Source: Breviolum minutum Mf 1.05b.01
Lineage: Eukaryota; Sar; Dinophyceae; Suessiales; Symbiodiniaceae
Reading direction: 5' to 3'
Assembly (NCBI GenBank): GCA_000507305.1
Contig: DF240780.1
Location: 37,580-101,579, forward strand
Length of the DNA: 64,000 nt
The notes under the pieces are model-generated. The model was not told the DNA's origin and made no database searches. It was given only the letters and a program-made list of their open reading frames with translations. The position numbers and the translations under genes were made by a program. Shown here in pieces: positions 15,001-23,502 of this stretch. How positions within the stretch are numbered: position 1 is the stretch's first letter; each line of letters starts with the position of its first letter.

Positions 15001-18000
15001 TAGAACATGTAGAACAAATGAAATTAAAGTGCTGACTTTCCCCTACTAAATGTGTCCCCAAAAGTTGAAATGTTGGCCATTGGCATTGAGCGATTTAATT
15101 ATCAATCACTCCTTAAAGAATTGGGGCTTTTCAACAAAAAAGGAAACATCACCAAAATTAGTTGGTAGTTTCAACCCATTTGAAACATATTAGTCAAATT
15201 GGATCATTTCTAATAGGGATGAACATAAAAAATGTTTGAAACCACCATCCAGAAACTGTGAAAGTACTCTCCCTGAAATTAGCAGTGAGAAGACGAGCCG
15301 GCGTGCTTTTGGGATAGAAACTCTTGCCAGGGGTATGCCTACCCTCCCGGGAACGATCACAATATCCCCTCCTGTTTGGCATTTTTGAGTCCATCGTTGT
15401 ACTTTTCCATGGTATGTTAGTTCCCTGGAGGGTATATGGATGTTTTTGTGGATCCAATAAATCACCAACAGGATCCAACAAAAAAAAAACAGACCCCTAA
15501 AAAACCTGAGTATCTTATCATAGCTCGATCGCAACTTACTTTGAGATTTGGTCCCTTATAATTTTTGATGGAATGGATGTATATATATATTACATATGGG
15601 TGTTTCCTAAAATTGTGGTACCCCAAAATGGATGGTTTATAATGGAAAACCCTATTAAAATGGATGATTTGGGGGTACCACTATTTTCGGAAACACCCAT
15701 ATCAATAAAAAATTACCAGCAAAGCACCTTCCCCTCCGAAGGTCTGCAACGCTCGTCCCACGGCAGCTTCGTTTTTGTAGATTGAGGCAGTGTCAAAGGA
15801 GCGACATCCTGCCATGGGCTTGGAATGCGTAATTAACAGCTGGTGCACTTGACCCGGTTGGTGATTTACTATGCGAGTGGTAATGGCTAAAATCCTGCAC
15901 CACCTACAAGTACACCCCCGAAATTTAAGATATATAGTCCCTGAAAAATGATGGTTCGAAGACTACTGTCCTTTTGGGAAGGCATATTTTCAGGGACGGG
16001 TTCACTAAACCATCAACAGGTGAACGGGTGACTCAGCCATGAACAATGGGAATTTTCCTATCACGACATGTTCCCAAGGATAGGCTCCACTACAAAAACC
16101 CCACAGCTAACTATTCTTTGATGGCTCATGCCCAGAACTACGTATGCTTGCACCCCCAGCCATGTCCACTATATTTCAAGGGGTTGTCTCACTTGAAAAA
16201 GGGACGTCAGTTGAAAATCAAACCAAGGGGTCGTTTGTTTTTTTCGTGGAGATATCATACAAATACATGTACTGTATATAAGTATATATGTTATGTTAGA
16301 TATATTTAGCCAGATACCGGCAAATTGTGGAGACGTCTTTTGCAGAAGCAAGCAGGTCGCCGAAAAAAAACTAGTTGGTGGTTTTAACCTGATTGAAAAA
16401 AGTACATCCCCAATGGAGCATCATTTCTCCAATTTTCGGGAAAAATAACATGTTTGAATCTTTGAAACCACCACAAAAAATAAAACACACTTAGGTGTTA
16501 ACCCGTGTGAAAAACTACCAGTCAAAATGTGAAATCTCCCAAAATTTCCAGGTAAATCACAAACAGCATTCCAATATATTTGGTGATCATCAATCATTTT
16601 CTGGGCGCTCAATTGAGGAATAATTCAAAATGCGCTCCTGCTTCCAACGCAGCATGAACGGCAGTCTCCTTAGAACACGAGGAACCCTGAGGGGTATGTC
16701 TCCTCGGAATCCAGTGAATTCATACTGAAACTTTCAAAACCTTTCCTGGTTGGTGGTTTCAACCCATTTGAAAAATATCAGTCAAATTGGATCATTTCCC
16801 CAGGAAGGGGCGAAAATAAAAAAATGAAACCACCACCTAGTTTCTGGAGGGTCAAGAAATTTTTTGAAAGGTAATTGCTCATAACTTATCCCTAGACATC
16901 CCAATACCTCTTGACAAGATGTTTTAGGCACATTGTGTTTTGATGTCTAGGGTACCAGTATGTTTGTATATGCGTCCATATTCAAAAAACATCAAAAAAC
17001 CTCATAGAATTTGTACCTAAGATCTTGTCAGAGGTGCCAAGTTTGGATGGTGATTTTTTCTATAGGTGCCCAAAAAATACCCCCCCCATCAGGGCAGTTT
17101 TCAATCAAAAACCGGAGCTTTCAAAAACGGTGGTGGTGAAACAACCCAATGAAATATATGATCGTCAAATTGGGTCATTTCTCCAGGGATCGGGGTCCTT
17201 TCATAAAAAATCTGTGAAACCTGCCACCACCAAAATGTGTTACACAAAGGGTGCTATCGACCCGACAGACCCAGATCTCCAGATCTGCCACGGAAAATGC
17301 CAGTGGACAATCTACCCAAAGAGTCGTCGCAGTTTGACACGGAGTTTTCGGATCTTCTTTTAATAGGGACCTATAAAAGCATCAAGCATTATCTACAAAA
17401 GGAGATTCCAAATCCATAAAATTCTAAACGGAGTTGACTCGGAGTCGACGGCTTTTTCGAGAAGAAATCTCCAGTTAGAGATGATTTTTCGGAATCATCA
17501 TTCTTATGGATCCATGTCATCGCAAAAGAACCACCCAGAAATAGGTGGTCGGCATACCTAAATAGCCGGGCCTGAAAGGTGCAAAGCGGATGACTTTTAA
17601 GAAATTGTGAAAATAAACCATATATGAACAAACCGATACACCCATGAAAACTAACATGAAAGTGGGAAAATCCCCGTCTTTCAATAGGAAGTATACATCT
17701 TCAAATGGTGGATTTTCCATTGTCATGTTAGTTTTCGGGAATCATTCCCGAGGTTTGTTGGTGAGGCTTTTGGTTGTCTTGAGTAACGGTCCGACGCTCA
17801 TATGGTTGAGTAGGAGACAAATCCGGCCAACCTTCAGTCAGCTGTTTGGTGGTTCTTTCCGTTCATGGGGCAGTTTTCATACACCATGACGGATCCACGA
17901 ATATGAGATGATATTAATGAATAACCTATAGAACCCAAATAAGATCCACCATTCATGGATCGGTCGCTATGGTATAGTCTCATTAGAATCCTATAACCGG

Positions 18001-19193
18001 TCATAGGAACAGGTCGAAATCGAACAGCGATTGCAGCAAAGAGTCACATGTAGAGTCACCATCCTTGCAATCAGGTAAGACCACACAAGAAGGTTTTGGT
18101 AGGTGGTTGAAACTATCCGTTTGAAAAAATGTGAGCTCATAGTGGGAAAACAAATTGAGGGTGAACATTGCAAAAAAATGGGACTTTAATCCATGCTAGT
18201 CTTCAATTGTGTGTACCAGGATCAAAATTGAACAACTCACAAAGGCGTGGTAGATAGTAGAAGGTTGCAACGGCTAATACATTAATCATCAATATCCTGG
18301 CAATTCTGCTGGTGACCTTTTTTGGGATGGTTAAGTGACCTTTTGGAATTTTAAGTGACCTACAATTAGGGGATAATTAAAAGGTCACGAAGAAAAAATC
18401 ACATGGGTCCCTGGGTGACAAATACCATGCACGACTTGACATGCCCTGAAAATCCCGTGGAGGTTGTACCTGTGATCATCAACCAGTACAGTTTTCTGCT
18501 GCGTTCTTGTAAATCCGACAGGTACCTGGTTCTTGCGGTAACAGGTTTTTTCACTAGCTCCAAATATACTGCCCCAAAAAACGAACATATCCCCTGAAAA
18601 CTGCTGGTTGGAAGCCGATCCGGCTTCCTTTTGCAATGGGGGACCCCTTTTTCTCAGTATTGTACATTGTACTCCAAACGGGGGACCCCTTTGGCAAAAT
18701 GTCAGTGGAATGTTGCTGTTCACCAAAGCCATTTCTAAGTCACGAGACTGTGCCATATCATCCAAGATAAACACTCCTACTTTTGATGGAAGGAATCCTG
18801 CACCATTTAATATAGGAAATATCCCATTGTGCATAGGGTTTCATTAAGAACAGGTGGTTAGTGGGATTTCTTCTATCACCAGATATTCGTAAACTAACAA
18901 GTGCGCAGGTTGGAACATCAATCTTTTCAAGAGGAAATGCTAACAAGGATCCATTCATGAAGGCTGTTCCAAATGTTAACCATAGGATGGATGTATGACA
19001 TATATATATATAAATCTACTTGCTATGAAGATCAACCCCCCAAGTGTGAGTATATATATATATATACCATCCCACGGATCCGGAGTGTGCTACTTAGTAG
19101 TTTACCAGGCTGTGGACCAGCTGGCCTTGTCAGTGAGTTGCCATGTGCCCATACCCAAACGTGGGAGTTCCAATCCATTCCGCAAACGCAGAC
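1..19193 (-). CDS. Aldo/keto reductase gene, at least 14 exons, 3' end off the window
   Basis: Exons (minus strand, in order): 19126-19193, 16638-16668, 15728-15808, 14797-14886, 12864-12950, 11052-11163, 10185-10251, 8609-8644, 8062-8090, 7454-7493, 6627-6685, 5289-5379, 4452-4496, 1-39. The first 13 join in one open frame with compatible phases, giving about 278 residues, close to the family's usual 280-320. The order of motifs is that of AKR (beta/alpha)8 NADPH-dependent oxidoreductases: N-terminal LPRLGMGTWQL, catalytic Asp and Tyr in SFDTASIYKNE, catalytic Lys in FVTSKV, catalytic His in DLYLIHWP, then HAIGVSNF, VNQIEAHPLYQ, IEAYSPLGGG, LLRWALQQ and the cofactor-binding IIPRSSKAARIR. Such enzymes are cytosolic and reduce aldehydes or ketones. 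The substrate cannot be told. One exon between 4451 and 40 (the FDF-like segment of the family) was not found, and no start codon was identified, so an upstream exon is expected. Introns are 0.5-4.4 kb and full of MITE-like repeats. Confidence 0.87.
151..220. mobile_element. J element copy
   Basis: CTTTTTAGGATGGTTACGTGACC, a GGGGATAAAAAGG block, and AATCACCTGG at the right end. It matches the copies at 18313-18403 and 58202-58286. Confidence 0.6.
1381..3327 (-). mobile_element. Degenerate LINE with ETSAT-type endonuclease domain
   Basis: The minus-strand open stretch 2366-3148 has the layout of an endonuclease/exonuclease/phosphatase (APE-like) domain: FITNPTSIG start, AETSATTAIQ, a SLRDRAGGTA strand, an IILGDFKLD strand (GDFN-like) and a C-terminal DSHDPVF (SDHxPV-like). 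This matches the non-LTR retrotransposon endonuclease I know from dinoflagellate genomes. The reading shifts frame at both ends: the upstream segment up to about 3327 and the downstream segments about 2140-2320 and 1820-2050 continue in other frames with stops. No reverse transcriptase core could be read. It is a decayed, truncated copy in the last AKR intron. Confidence 0.72.
3433..3829. other. GC-richer open stretch beside the LINE, identity unknown
   Basis: Both strands stay open for about 90-120 codons here (plus 3509-3829 and minus 3604-3876), and base composition is richer in G and C than the neighbouring intron sequence. I recognise no family. It could be an upstream piece of the LINE, whose 5' side faces this region. 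Confidence 0.3.
4452..4496 (-). CDS. AKR exon (cofactor motif IIPRSS)
   Basis: Encodes DFMIIPRSSKAARIR. IPRSS with the following basic residues matches the IPKS-NPERI motif that contacts the NADPH 2'-phosphate. Acceptor TTCAG|GACTT; donor ATTCGA|GCACC (GC donor). Confidence 0.85.
5289..5379 (-). CDS. AKR exon (VAEETGKTAAQVLLRWALQQ)
   Basis: Encodes LLLTHPAVLQVAEETGKTAA then QVLLRWALQQ, the helix and strand found before the cofactor-binding IPKS motif. Acceptor GGCAG|GTTGC; donor CAGCAA|GAATC (GA donor). Confidence 0.9.
6627..6685 (-). CDS. AKR exon (AYSPLGGG)
   Basis: Encodes AYSPLGGGSASNAAKASDG and joins the previous exon as IEAYSPLGGG, a conserved AKR strand and loop. Acceptor TTCAG|GCTTA; donor GGAAA|GCTGG (GC donor). 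A family G element begins about 30 nt outside the acceptor. Confidence 0.88.
6719..6875. mobile_element. MITE family G copy
   Basis: GTACTTGGAGGATTATTTGA ... GGGATGATCCTCCAAGTAC. It lies about 30 nt outside the AKR exon 6627-6685 acceptor. Confidence 0.75.
7454..7493 (-). CDS. AKR micro-exon (EFCQSHGI)
   Basis: This 40-nt exon encodes TIEFCQSHGIVIE, the FCxxHGI strand of the family. Acceptor CCAAG|GACAA; donor TTGAG|GCAAGG (GC donor). Confidence 0.85.
8062..8090 (-). CDS. AKR micro-exon (EAHPLYQ)
   Basis: This 29-nt exon encodes EAHPLYQPK plus two bases. Acceptor AACGAG|GAAGC; the donor is best placed as AAGGA|GATACC (GA donor), because this keeps the frame into the next exon (PKETIEFCQ). 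The donor position could be a few bases off. Confidence 0.8.
8609..8644 (-). CDS. AKR micro-exon (VNQI)
   Basis: This 36-nt exon encodes DGVEVLPMVNQI. The VNQ motif is conserved in the substrate-side loop of the family. Acceptor CTCGAG|GATGG; donor CAGATT|GCAAC (GC donor). It joins in frame to the next exon to give VNQIEAHPLYQ. Confidence 0.85.
9302..9401. mobile_element. MITE family D' copy
   Basis: CTCCCTAAAACTAACATGAC ... TCATCTTAGTTTTCTTGAGG, about 100 bp. D' differs from D in having AACTAACAT instead of GTTTAACAT near the ends. Confidence 0.7.
10185..10251 (-). CDS. AKR exon (HAIGVSNF)
   Basis: Encodes RGVVHAIGVSNFTAMHLEQL and IE. The GVSNF strand is diagnostic for aldo/keto reductases. 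Acceptor GCAG|GCGAG, donor TTGAG|GTTCC. Both ends fit the phases of the flanking exons. Confidence 0.9.
10937..11035. mobile_element. MITE family D copy
   Basis: CCCCCAAAGTTTAACATAG ... CTATGTTAAACTTCAGG. It begins about 16 nt inside the AKR intron that starts at 11051. Confidence 0.72.
11052..11163 (-). CDS. AKR exon (linker and alpha helix before IGVSNF)
   Basis: Encodes KLSASDWDKKALPKKPHGSP and then a segment ending WKAMEELYR, the WxAMExL helix of the family. The acceptor (GAAG|AACTC) is the only one of this gene not followed by G, so the exact start is less certain. The donor is ACAG|GCAGG, and CAGGC recurs at the next acceptor. A family D element begins about 16 nt into the downstream intron. 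Confidence 0.78.
11172..11284. mobile_element. MITE family B copy
   Basis: Left end CCCATAGGATCCATGGGACTGG and TATATTTACCTACATTT, with a degraded inverted right end GGATGGCATGGG. The left end lies about 10 nt from the AKR exon 11052-11163 acceptor. Confidence 0.65.
12864..12950 (-). CDS. AKR exon with catalytic His (DLYLIHWP)
   Basis: Encodes RKHLDLYLIHWPVTEPGTEA and KVHPFRN. LIHWP carries the catalytic histidine and is one of the best-conserved AKR motifs. Acceptor CCAAG|GTCGG; donor AATA|GTAAGA, the most canonical donor in the gene. Confidence 0.9.
13117..13245. mobile_element. MITE family G copy
   Basis: CTTGGAGGATCATCTCCCAG ... GGGAAGATCCTCCAAG with internal TTAGCAACTATATG / ACTAACC blocks. 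Confidence 0.7.
13631..13757. mobile_element. MITE family A copy
   Basis: TAGTTGGTGG ... GAAACCACCACCTAG with a longer interior than usual. It lies in the AKR intron between exons 14797 and 12950. Confidence 0.65.
14313..14414. mobile_element. MITE family A copy with 6-bp target duplication
   Basis: Starts TAGTTGGTGGTT and ends AAACCACCACCTAG (inverted termini). It is flanked on both sides by TTTTTC (14307-14312 and 14415-14420). No coding capacity. A second family A copy follows directly at 14421. Confidence 0.8.
14421..14529. mobile_element. MITE family A copy, tandem to the previous one
   Basis: Same inverted termini as the copy at 14313-14414. It shares the TTTTTC sequence between the two copies as its left fl­ank, but its right flank (TCAAGT) differs. 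Confidence 0.72.
14797..14886 (-). CDS. AKR exon with catalytic Lys
   Basis: Encodes AIFVTSKVSPYEMGYEKTLE and then ACRNSLERL. Lys of TSK is the catalytic lysine position, and the helix after it matches the family's beta3-alpha3 region. Acceptor GCAG|GTGCT; donor TTAG|GTTTC. Confidence 0.88.
15597..15700. mobile_element. MITE family C copy
   Basis: ATGGGTGTTTCC ... GGAAACACCCAT termini around a core with two facing CCATTTT / AAAATGG blocks. It lies about 28 nt beyond the donor of AKR exon 15728-15808. Confidence 0.8.
15728..15808 (-). CDS. AKR exon with catalytic Asp and Tyr
   Basis: Encodes GCRSFDTASIYKNEAAVGRA and the next few residues. Asp of FDTA and Tyr of IYKNE correspond to two of the four catalytic residues of the family. 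The donor is GAAG|GTGCT and the next exon starts CAG|GTGCT, so AGGTGCT is repeated at both ends of the intron. Confidence 0.88.
16638..16668 (-). CDS. AKR micro-exon (ETAVHAALEAG)
   Basis: This 31-nt exon encodes ETAVHAALEA plus the first base of a Gly codon. It is the alpha1 helix that precedes the SFDTA strand in the family. The acceptor is CTAAG|GAG and the donor is GCAG|GAGCGC (GA donor). The donor context GCAGGA is repeated exactly at the acceptor of the following exon (GCAG|GA). Confidence 0.83.
16748..16840. mobile_element. MITE family A copy
   Basis: GGTTGGTGGTTTCAACCC left end and AAACCACCACCTAG right end, in the AKR intron between 19126 and 16668. Further A copies or fragments: 11930-12028, 15159-15252, 16372-16475, 17130-17230, 33834-33935, 55598-55680. 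Confidence 0.65.
17641..17740. mobile_element. MITE family D' copy
   Basis: CCCATGAAAACTAACATGAA ... TCATGTTAGTTTTCGGGA. Confidence 0.72.
18313..18403. mobile_element. J element copy
   Basis: GGGATGGTTAAGTGACC ... GGGGATAATTAAAAGGTCAC. The flanks carry an imperfect direct repeat (CTGGTGAC left, CTGGGTGAC right). Confidence 0.6.
18680..18958 (-). other. Coding-like fragments inside AKR intron, unknown
   Basis: Two consecutive minus-strand stretches look protein-like: about 18850-18958 (NGSLLAFPLEKIDVPTCALV) and about 18690-18790 (KVGVFILDDMAQSRDLEMAL). They lie in different frames with no family I recognise, inside the intron between AKR exons 19126-19193 and 16638-16668. They may be remnants of an inserted gene. 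Confidence 0.3.
19126..19193 (-). CDS. AKR exon 1 seen (GMGTWQL)
   Basis: Encodes LRLRNGLELPRLGMGTWQL followed by TDK, the beta1 strand region of aldo/keto reductases. The acceptor is CAAG|GTCTG and the donor is AAG|GCCAGC, a GC donor. The exon enters in phase 1, so at least one more exon lies upstream of 19193. The donor phase (0) matches the next exon. Confidence 0.83.
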
Positions 19194-20678
19194 CTTGAAA
19201 ACTGCAGCGAATGGTTATTTTTCAGCCAATCTAGGCAAGGATACCATACATGTAGCAATACAGGGAAGTAGTTGCAAGCAGTTTCTTTACAAGAGTAGTT
19301 GCCTGAATGGATGCGCGTCTTTTTTAATAAAATGTGCTACAGAAATTTGATGATGTGGAGATGACATCATGATCATCATGTGTTTTCTTGTAATGATGGA
19401 TCATGCGATAGTCATGGCAAACGATCGAATGCCTAGTTTTTTCATGGAAACGCCACCAGAAACAATCAGAAATACCACCTCAATAATTTATTGTCTTCCC
19501 GTCTCTGACAACTTACCCCTCTGGTAAACCAACATGACTAGCTTAAACCGCTCTCATCAACAATATCATTGCAAATGTCGACTCCTAGTTTTAACCTGAA
19601 CATTTCCATTTCGTAGATGACAGGTTTTTCCGCCGCAGATGTTGTTTTGATTTTTCGGTGATTTTTGGATCACCTGACAGGAGGGTAACCGATAAACCCA
19701 AAGGAAACGTATCATCAAATGTATCCTTTTTGGTCGAAGAATGAAAAACGTTGAAATTCAGGATGTAAACATCTTAAAAGTCACCCAACCGAAAACCACC
19801 AAATAATTCACAACCAAAAGTCCTTTTGTTTAGTAAGTCATCTGGAAATTCCCTACAACAACCAAAAAACAGCTCTGTTTTTTGTTGAAGCCCCAAAAAA
19901 TGTAATTCCTGCCCAAAGTCACCTGGATAAACCCCATGCATTTCCAACGGACGGAGAAATCCGGCATTGGACAACTGTAAGGTGGGCCCCCGGATCCAGT
20001 TATATAAAGCAGGCTTCGAGTAACTGTTGTTTCACCCGAGGAAAACCTATGTATAAGGCCATTTATGGGGGGGGGGTTAAACTCCATTTGTAACGATCGT
20101 AAGGGCCCCTCTTTGTGGTCAAACTTTGATCATAGAAAACTAGAGTACATAATTCTTCTTTTGCGACAACCCCTTTGAAAACTAGTCGAAAAATGGGTGG
20201 ACAAATGTTCTACCCATTTTTCTGCGGTGAACACAAAGAATGTGTTGAAACCAACACCTAGGGGTAGCATAATCCCATTATGACCCGAGCAACCAAGGGC
20301 TTCTTTTTTCGCTGCTCGAGCCCAGCCCATCGAAATGTGAAAATCACTGTCCTAGAACAGTTGCTGTTGAACTGGTTGAATCCAAATTCCAGAAAAAACT
20401 CAAAAGGTGTATATCTATATATATATATATATATATTATAGTCCTAAGGGACTACCTAAGATGTACTATGGTTTGAAACCAACGCCCTCAAGATGGGTCC
20501 CTACCCAGTACTAGTTAAAAAATGGAGTTGTTTGACCCCTAGAAGCCTATGAGTGTTATAACCCCAGTAAAACTTATTTATAAGGCCATCTATAGTGGCG
20601 TTTTTTTCACCCCATTCAACAAAAACTGGATCCGGTGGCCATCTTCTAAAAATAAACTGCTATTGAATCAACTGGAAC

Positions 20679-20788
20679 TAGTTGGTGGTTGAACCAACCC
20701 CTTTGAAGGAAATATTCATCAAAATGGGTTCATCTTCCCCAATTTTCGGGGTAAACATGAAAAATATTTTGAGTTGCCACCGCCCAAG
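20679..20788. mobile_element. MITE family A copy, diverged right end
   Basis: The left terminus TAGTTGGTGGTTG is intact; the right end GTTGCCACCGCCCA is diverged. Interior matches other A copies. Confidence 0.6.
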
Positions 20789-21788
20789 GAATATCTGAGC
20801 TTCCTCCCTTGAGCACCCCGACTTCGTGATGAAACGAAACCTTGGCCACTTGGCACCTTGGCCGCCTAACGCAAGGACCCAAGGTGTGTGGGAAAAATGG
20901 TACGATCGTACCGTCGTTGGACAACAAGCATCCCAAAACCAACCGTTTGGGTTTGGACACTCCGTGGAAAAAGGAGATGAACTGAACCGAACTTGGAGAA
21001 AAAACACCATCATTTTCAGGTGGGGTGATTTCCAACCGTTTTTCCATGGTAATGATTTAGAGTCATCTAATTGAAACAAACATTTTTCCATGGATGTTTC
21101 AAGTTCCAGGTAAATATATCTGGGTTTCCTCTAACACCAACCATATGACCTCGCTGAATATCTTGCTGAATTTTTGCCAAGTCTTCCTAACTTCTGGGTC
21201 CAAAATCCAATGATTTCATGCAGCATGAAAGATATGTACACCTGGAAGCTGAAAGGACCATTTAATAAATGGTTGCTTCAATTGGATGATTCGAAATCTT
21301 TACATGGGGAAATGGTTGCTTAACCACACATCTATATTAATTAAAAGACTTGTTATTTGGAGTTCCAGGCACATATCTCACGAGGGTTTTAGGCCTTCAA
21401 AATATTGGGTCATGAGTCATAGCCCTTGAAAGTGAAGGATGTGGATCCTGTAGATATAGTCCTCATGCTCATTTTAAAAGCAACCACATGTCAGGGTCGT
21501 GAAACTGGTTCTTTTTCGTTGTGAACTAAGGGGATCGATCACCACCTCGGCAGCCTTTCACACACACGTGGTGCCTGCGTCAAACCTTGCATGAGTTCCA
21601 ATCCTGGAGTGTCCTCACAACCTTGGAAATGGAAAGACATTGTCTAGCTTGGTGGTTTCAACCGGACATTTCCCGTAGGATCCGTGGGATTGGTATATCT
21701 ATATATACCTTTGCCATAAAAGTCAACCATCCAGTTCACCAGTCCATCAGTTTGCGATTGGGCCGTTTTCAATCAAAAACGATGCTAC

Positions 21789-21985
21789 TAGCTGGTGGTT
21801 TCAACCCATTCTCATATGTTCCATTGGACTGGTATATTTAACTTACATCGATCATACATATCAGCCAAATCTATAGGTATTTTATACCGTCCATTCGGCG
21901 CATCCGGGATTTCCAAAATATGCGCAAATCGTCAAATATTTATCATCTCCCCGAAGGTTAAAAAATGTTTTCAAACCACCACCTA
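21789..21985. mobile_element. MITE family A copy interrupted by a family B copy
   Basis: Family A left end TAGCTGGTGGTTTCAACCC and right end AAACCACCACCTA are separated by about 80 bp of family B (TGGTATATTTA...TACCGTCCATTCGG, about 21821-21900). The B sequence breaks the A interior, so B inserted later. Confidence 0.65.
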
Positions 21986-22490
21986 CTAGTAGGTGTTGTC
22001 CATGTAGATACTTTCTTCACTGCGGTTTTGGTGGCCTTTTTCTTTTCTTTCGCAAGGCTTATATACCCCCACCTATTGGTGAAGGGTACATCGTGGATTC
22101 AAATGTTCCCAGTTGCCCCTTTATACAACTATGGTTGTACTCCTTTAAGATAGCCGGGCTTCAAAAGGAAAGTAGTCGTCCAAAAAATCAAGTTTCAGTT
22201 GTTTTAATGTCGTTTCAGGGAGGCTTACATCGTGTTTATTGGGGTTGTCACTACATCCCTAGTCTTCCAAATCACCTCTGAGTGGGTCATTGGATCCCCA
22301 AATGAAACAACCTCTTGAGGGTTTGGCCCGTAGTAAATCCAAACATCTGAAAAAACGGTTGGGTAGAATGGCTTGGAAGACACTACCTTATGACCAAAGA
22401 ATCTTCCCAAAATTGGTAAAACTGTAATATTCCGATATAAAAGCTACAAGTGAAGGCTTTGTATAGGATATTTGGAAGACTATGCTATAC

Positions 22491-22598
22491 CTTGGTCTGC
22501 GTGATATCTTCATCGTTTATCTTCCACAGCCGGACATTGGAAAACAAAACTCGAATGTCGTGAACTTCAACACCCCAAGATGACATCTTCATGGGAAT
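22491..22598 (-). CDS. Candidate exon, unknown protein
   Basis: This open 108-nt segment lies between CCTTAG and ACCAAG|GTATAG. It encodes IPMKMSSWGVEVHDIRVLFS then NVRLWKINDEDITQTK. It sits between the end of the 2OG-like gene and the first AKR exon seen. Its phase (0 out) does not fit AKR exon 1 directly, so it could be an earlier AKR exon with one more between, or a separate gene. I do not recognise it. Confidence 0.45.
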
Positions 22599-22679
22599 CT
22601 AAGGGTACTTCTCCGATGCCATCGCCCTCCCAAGAAAATAGGGCCATTATTGCTTTGGAACAAAGAAAAATCAAATTTA

Positions 22680-22975
22680 CACTTTTCAAAGGAATGCTGG
22701 AAGGCTTTCAGCATTTGGTAGCTTTTAGGCCTACTTTTCAAAGGAATGCTGGAAGGCTTTCAGCATTTGGTAGCTTTCAGAGCTACAACTTCATTTTCAT
22801 TTCAATTTCAAATTCATTTCACTTTCAATTTCATATTCACTTCATTACTTTGGAACAACAAAAAAAACTATAATTTACACTTTTCAAAGGAATGTTGGTC
22901 AAATTTCAGCATTTCATAGCTGTTAGAGGTACTTTTCAAAGGAATGTTGGTGCATTTTCATCCTTTGATTCTTCA
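22680..22975. repeat. Tandem repeat, unit about 58 bp plus diverged copies
   Basis: CTTTTCAAAGGAATGCTGGA with the following 38 bp is repeated almost exactly at 22682 and 22734. Two diverged copies (CTTTTCAAAGGAATGTTGGT) follow at about 22877 and 22932, with a TTTCAATTTCA-rich low-complexity stretch between. Confidence 0.75.
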
Positions 22976-23345
22976 ACTGAACTTTCTTGGAAAGGGAACA
23001 ACCCAACCAACCCATACAATTATGTATATGCATCTATGTCCTGGGTAGGTGAAAACCCCCTTCGTAATCCCTTCAAAATCTGTTGAAGAACCTAATTCCG
23101 ATTCTTGAGCTCCTTGGCTCCTTGCTTTCTGAACAGCTCTCCTCATTTGTGTAGTTCAAACAGATTTCTTTGTATTAATTGTATTGCCCATCCGTGGTTC
23201 ATTAAATTACATATTTCCCAACAAGCAACATAATTTTATTCAACTCTGAATTGTTAACTTTGACACTTAAAAACAAACAAAAACTAAAGCTTTTCTTCAA
23301 AAGTTGAGAAGCTTCACAAAATTCACACAAAAAAAACACCATTTG

Positions 23346-23502
23346 TCATACAACAAACCCAAATTCAAAAAACCAAACGTCGTCTTTCCGAGAGAACACC
23401 GAGGTACCGGCAGGTGTGAACCAAACCAAGCTGAAACGTTCACCTTCAAAGGGTTTGGTCCAATGTCGTTGTGTCCAACCATTGAACTCCAAAGGATGAT
23501 AC
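23346..23502 (-). CDS. 2OG-like last exon (distal His and Arg)
   Basis: Encodes YHPLEFNGWTQRHWTKPF and EGERFSLVWFTPAG, then a 20-residue tail to a TGA. The distal iron ligand His and the 2-oxoglutarate Arg are both present. A GTACC in the GlyThr codons could instead be a donor, in which case the tail would be intronic. Confidence 0.85.

Larger units (their letters stand above)
19194..22490. other. Non-coding stretch 5' of the first AKR exon seen
   Basis: Holds MITE copies (20679-20788 and the nested pair 21789-21985), (TA)n, and scattered inverted-repeat debris. The missing 5' exon or exons of the AKR gene should be here or further right, but I could not identify them. Confidence 0.5.

Noticed and set aside
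20678..21091. 137-codon minus open frame
   Set aside because: Most of it is family A and D-like repeat sequence read through. No splice-compatible protein segment was recognised. The open frames at 33432-33737, 39459-39761 and 55051-55521 are likewise largely repeat-derived.
22491..22598. VEVHDIR similarity to the 2OG-like protein's DEVHDIR
   Set aside because: Only seven residues match, the DNA is not similar, and the flanking residues do not fit the family. Treated as coincidence.
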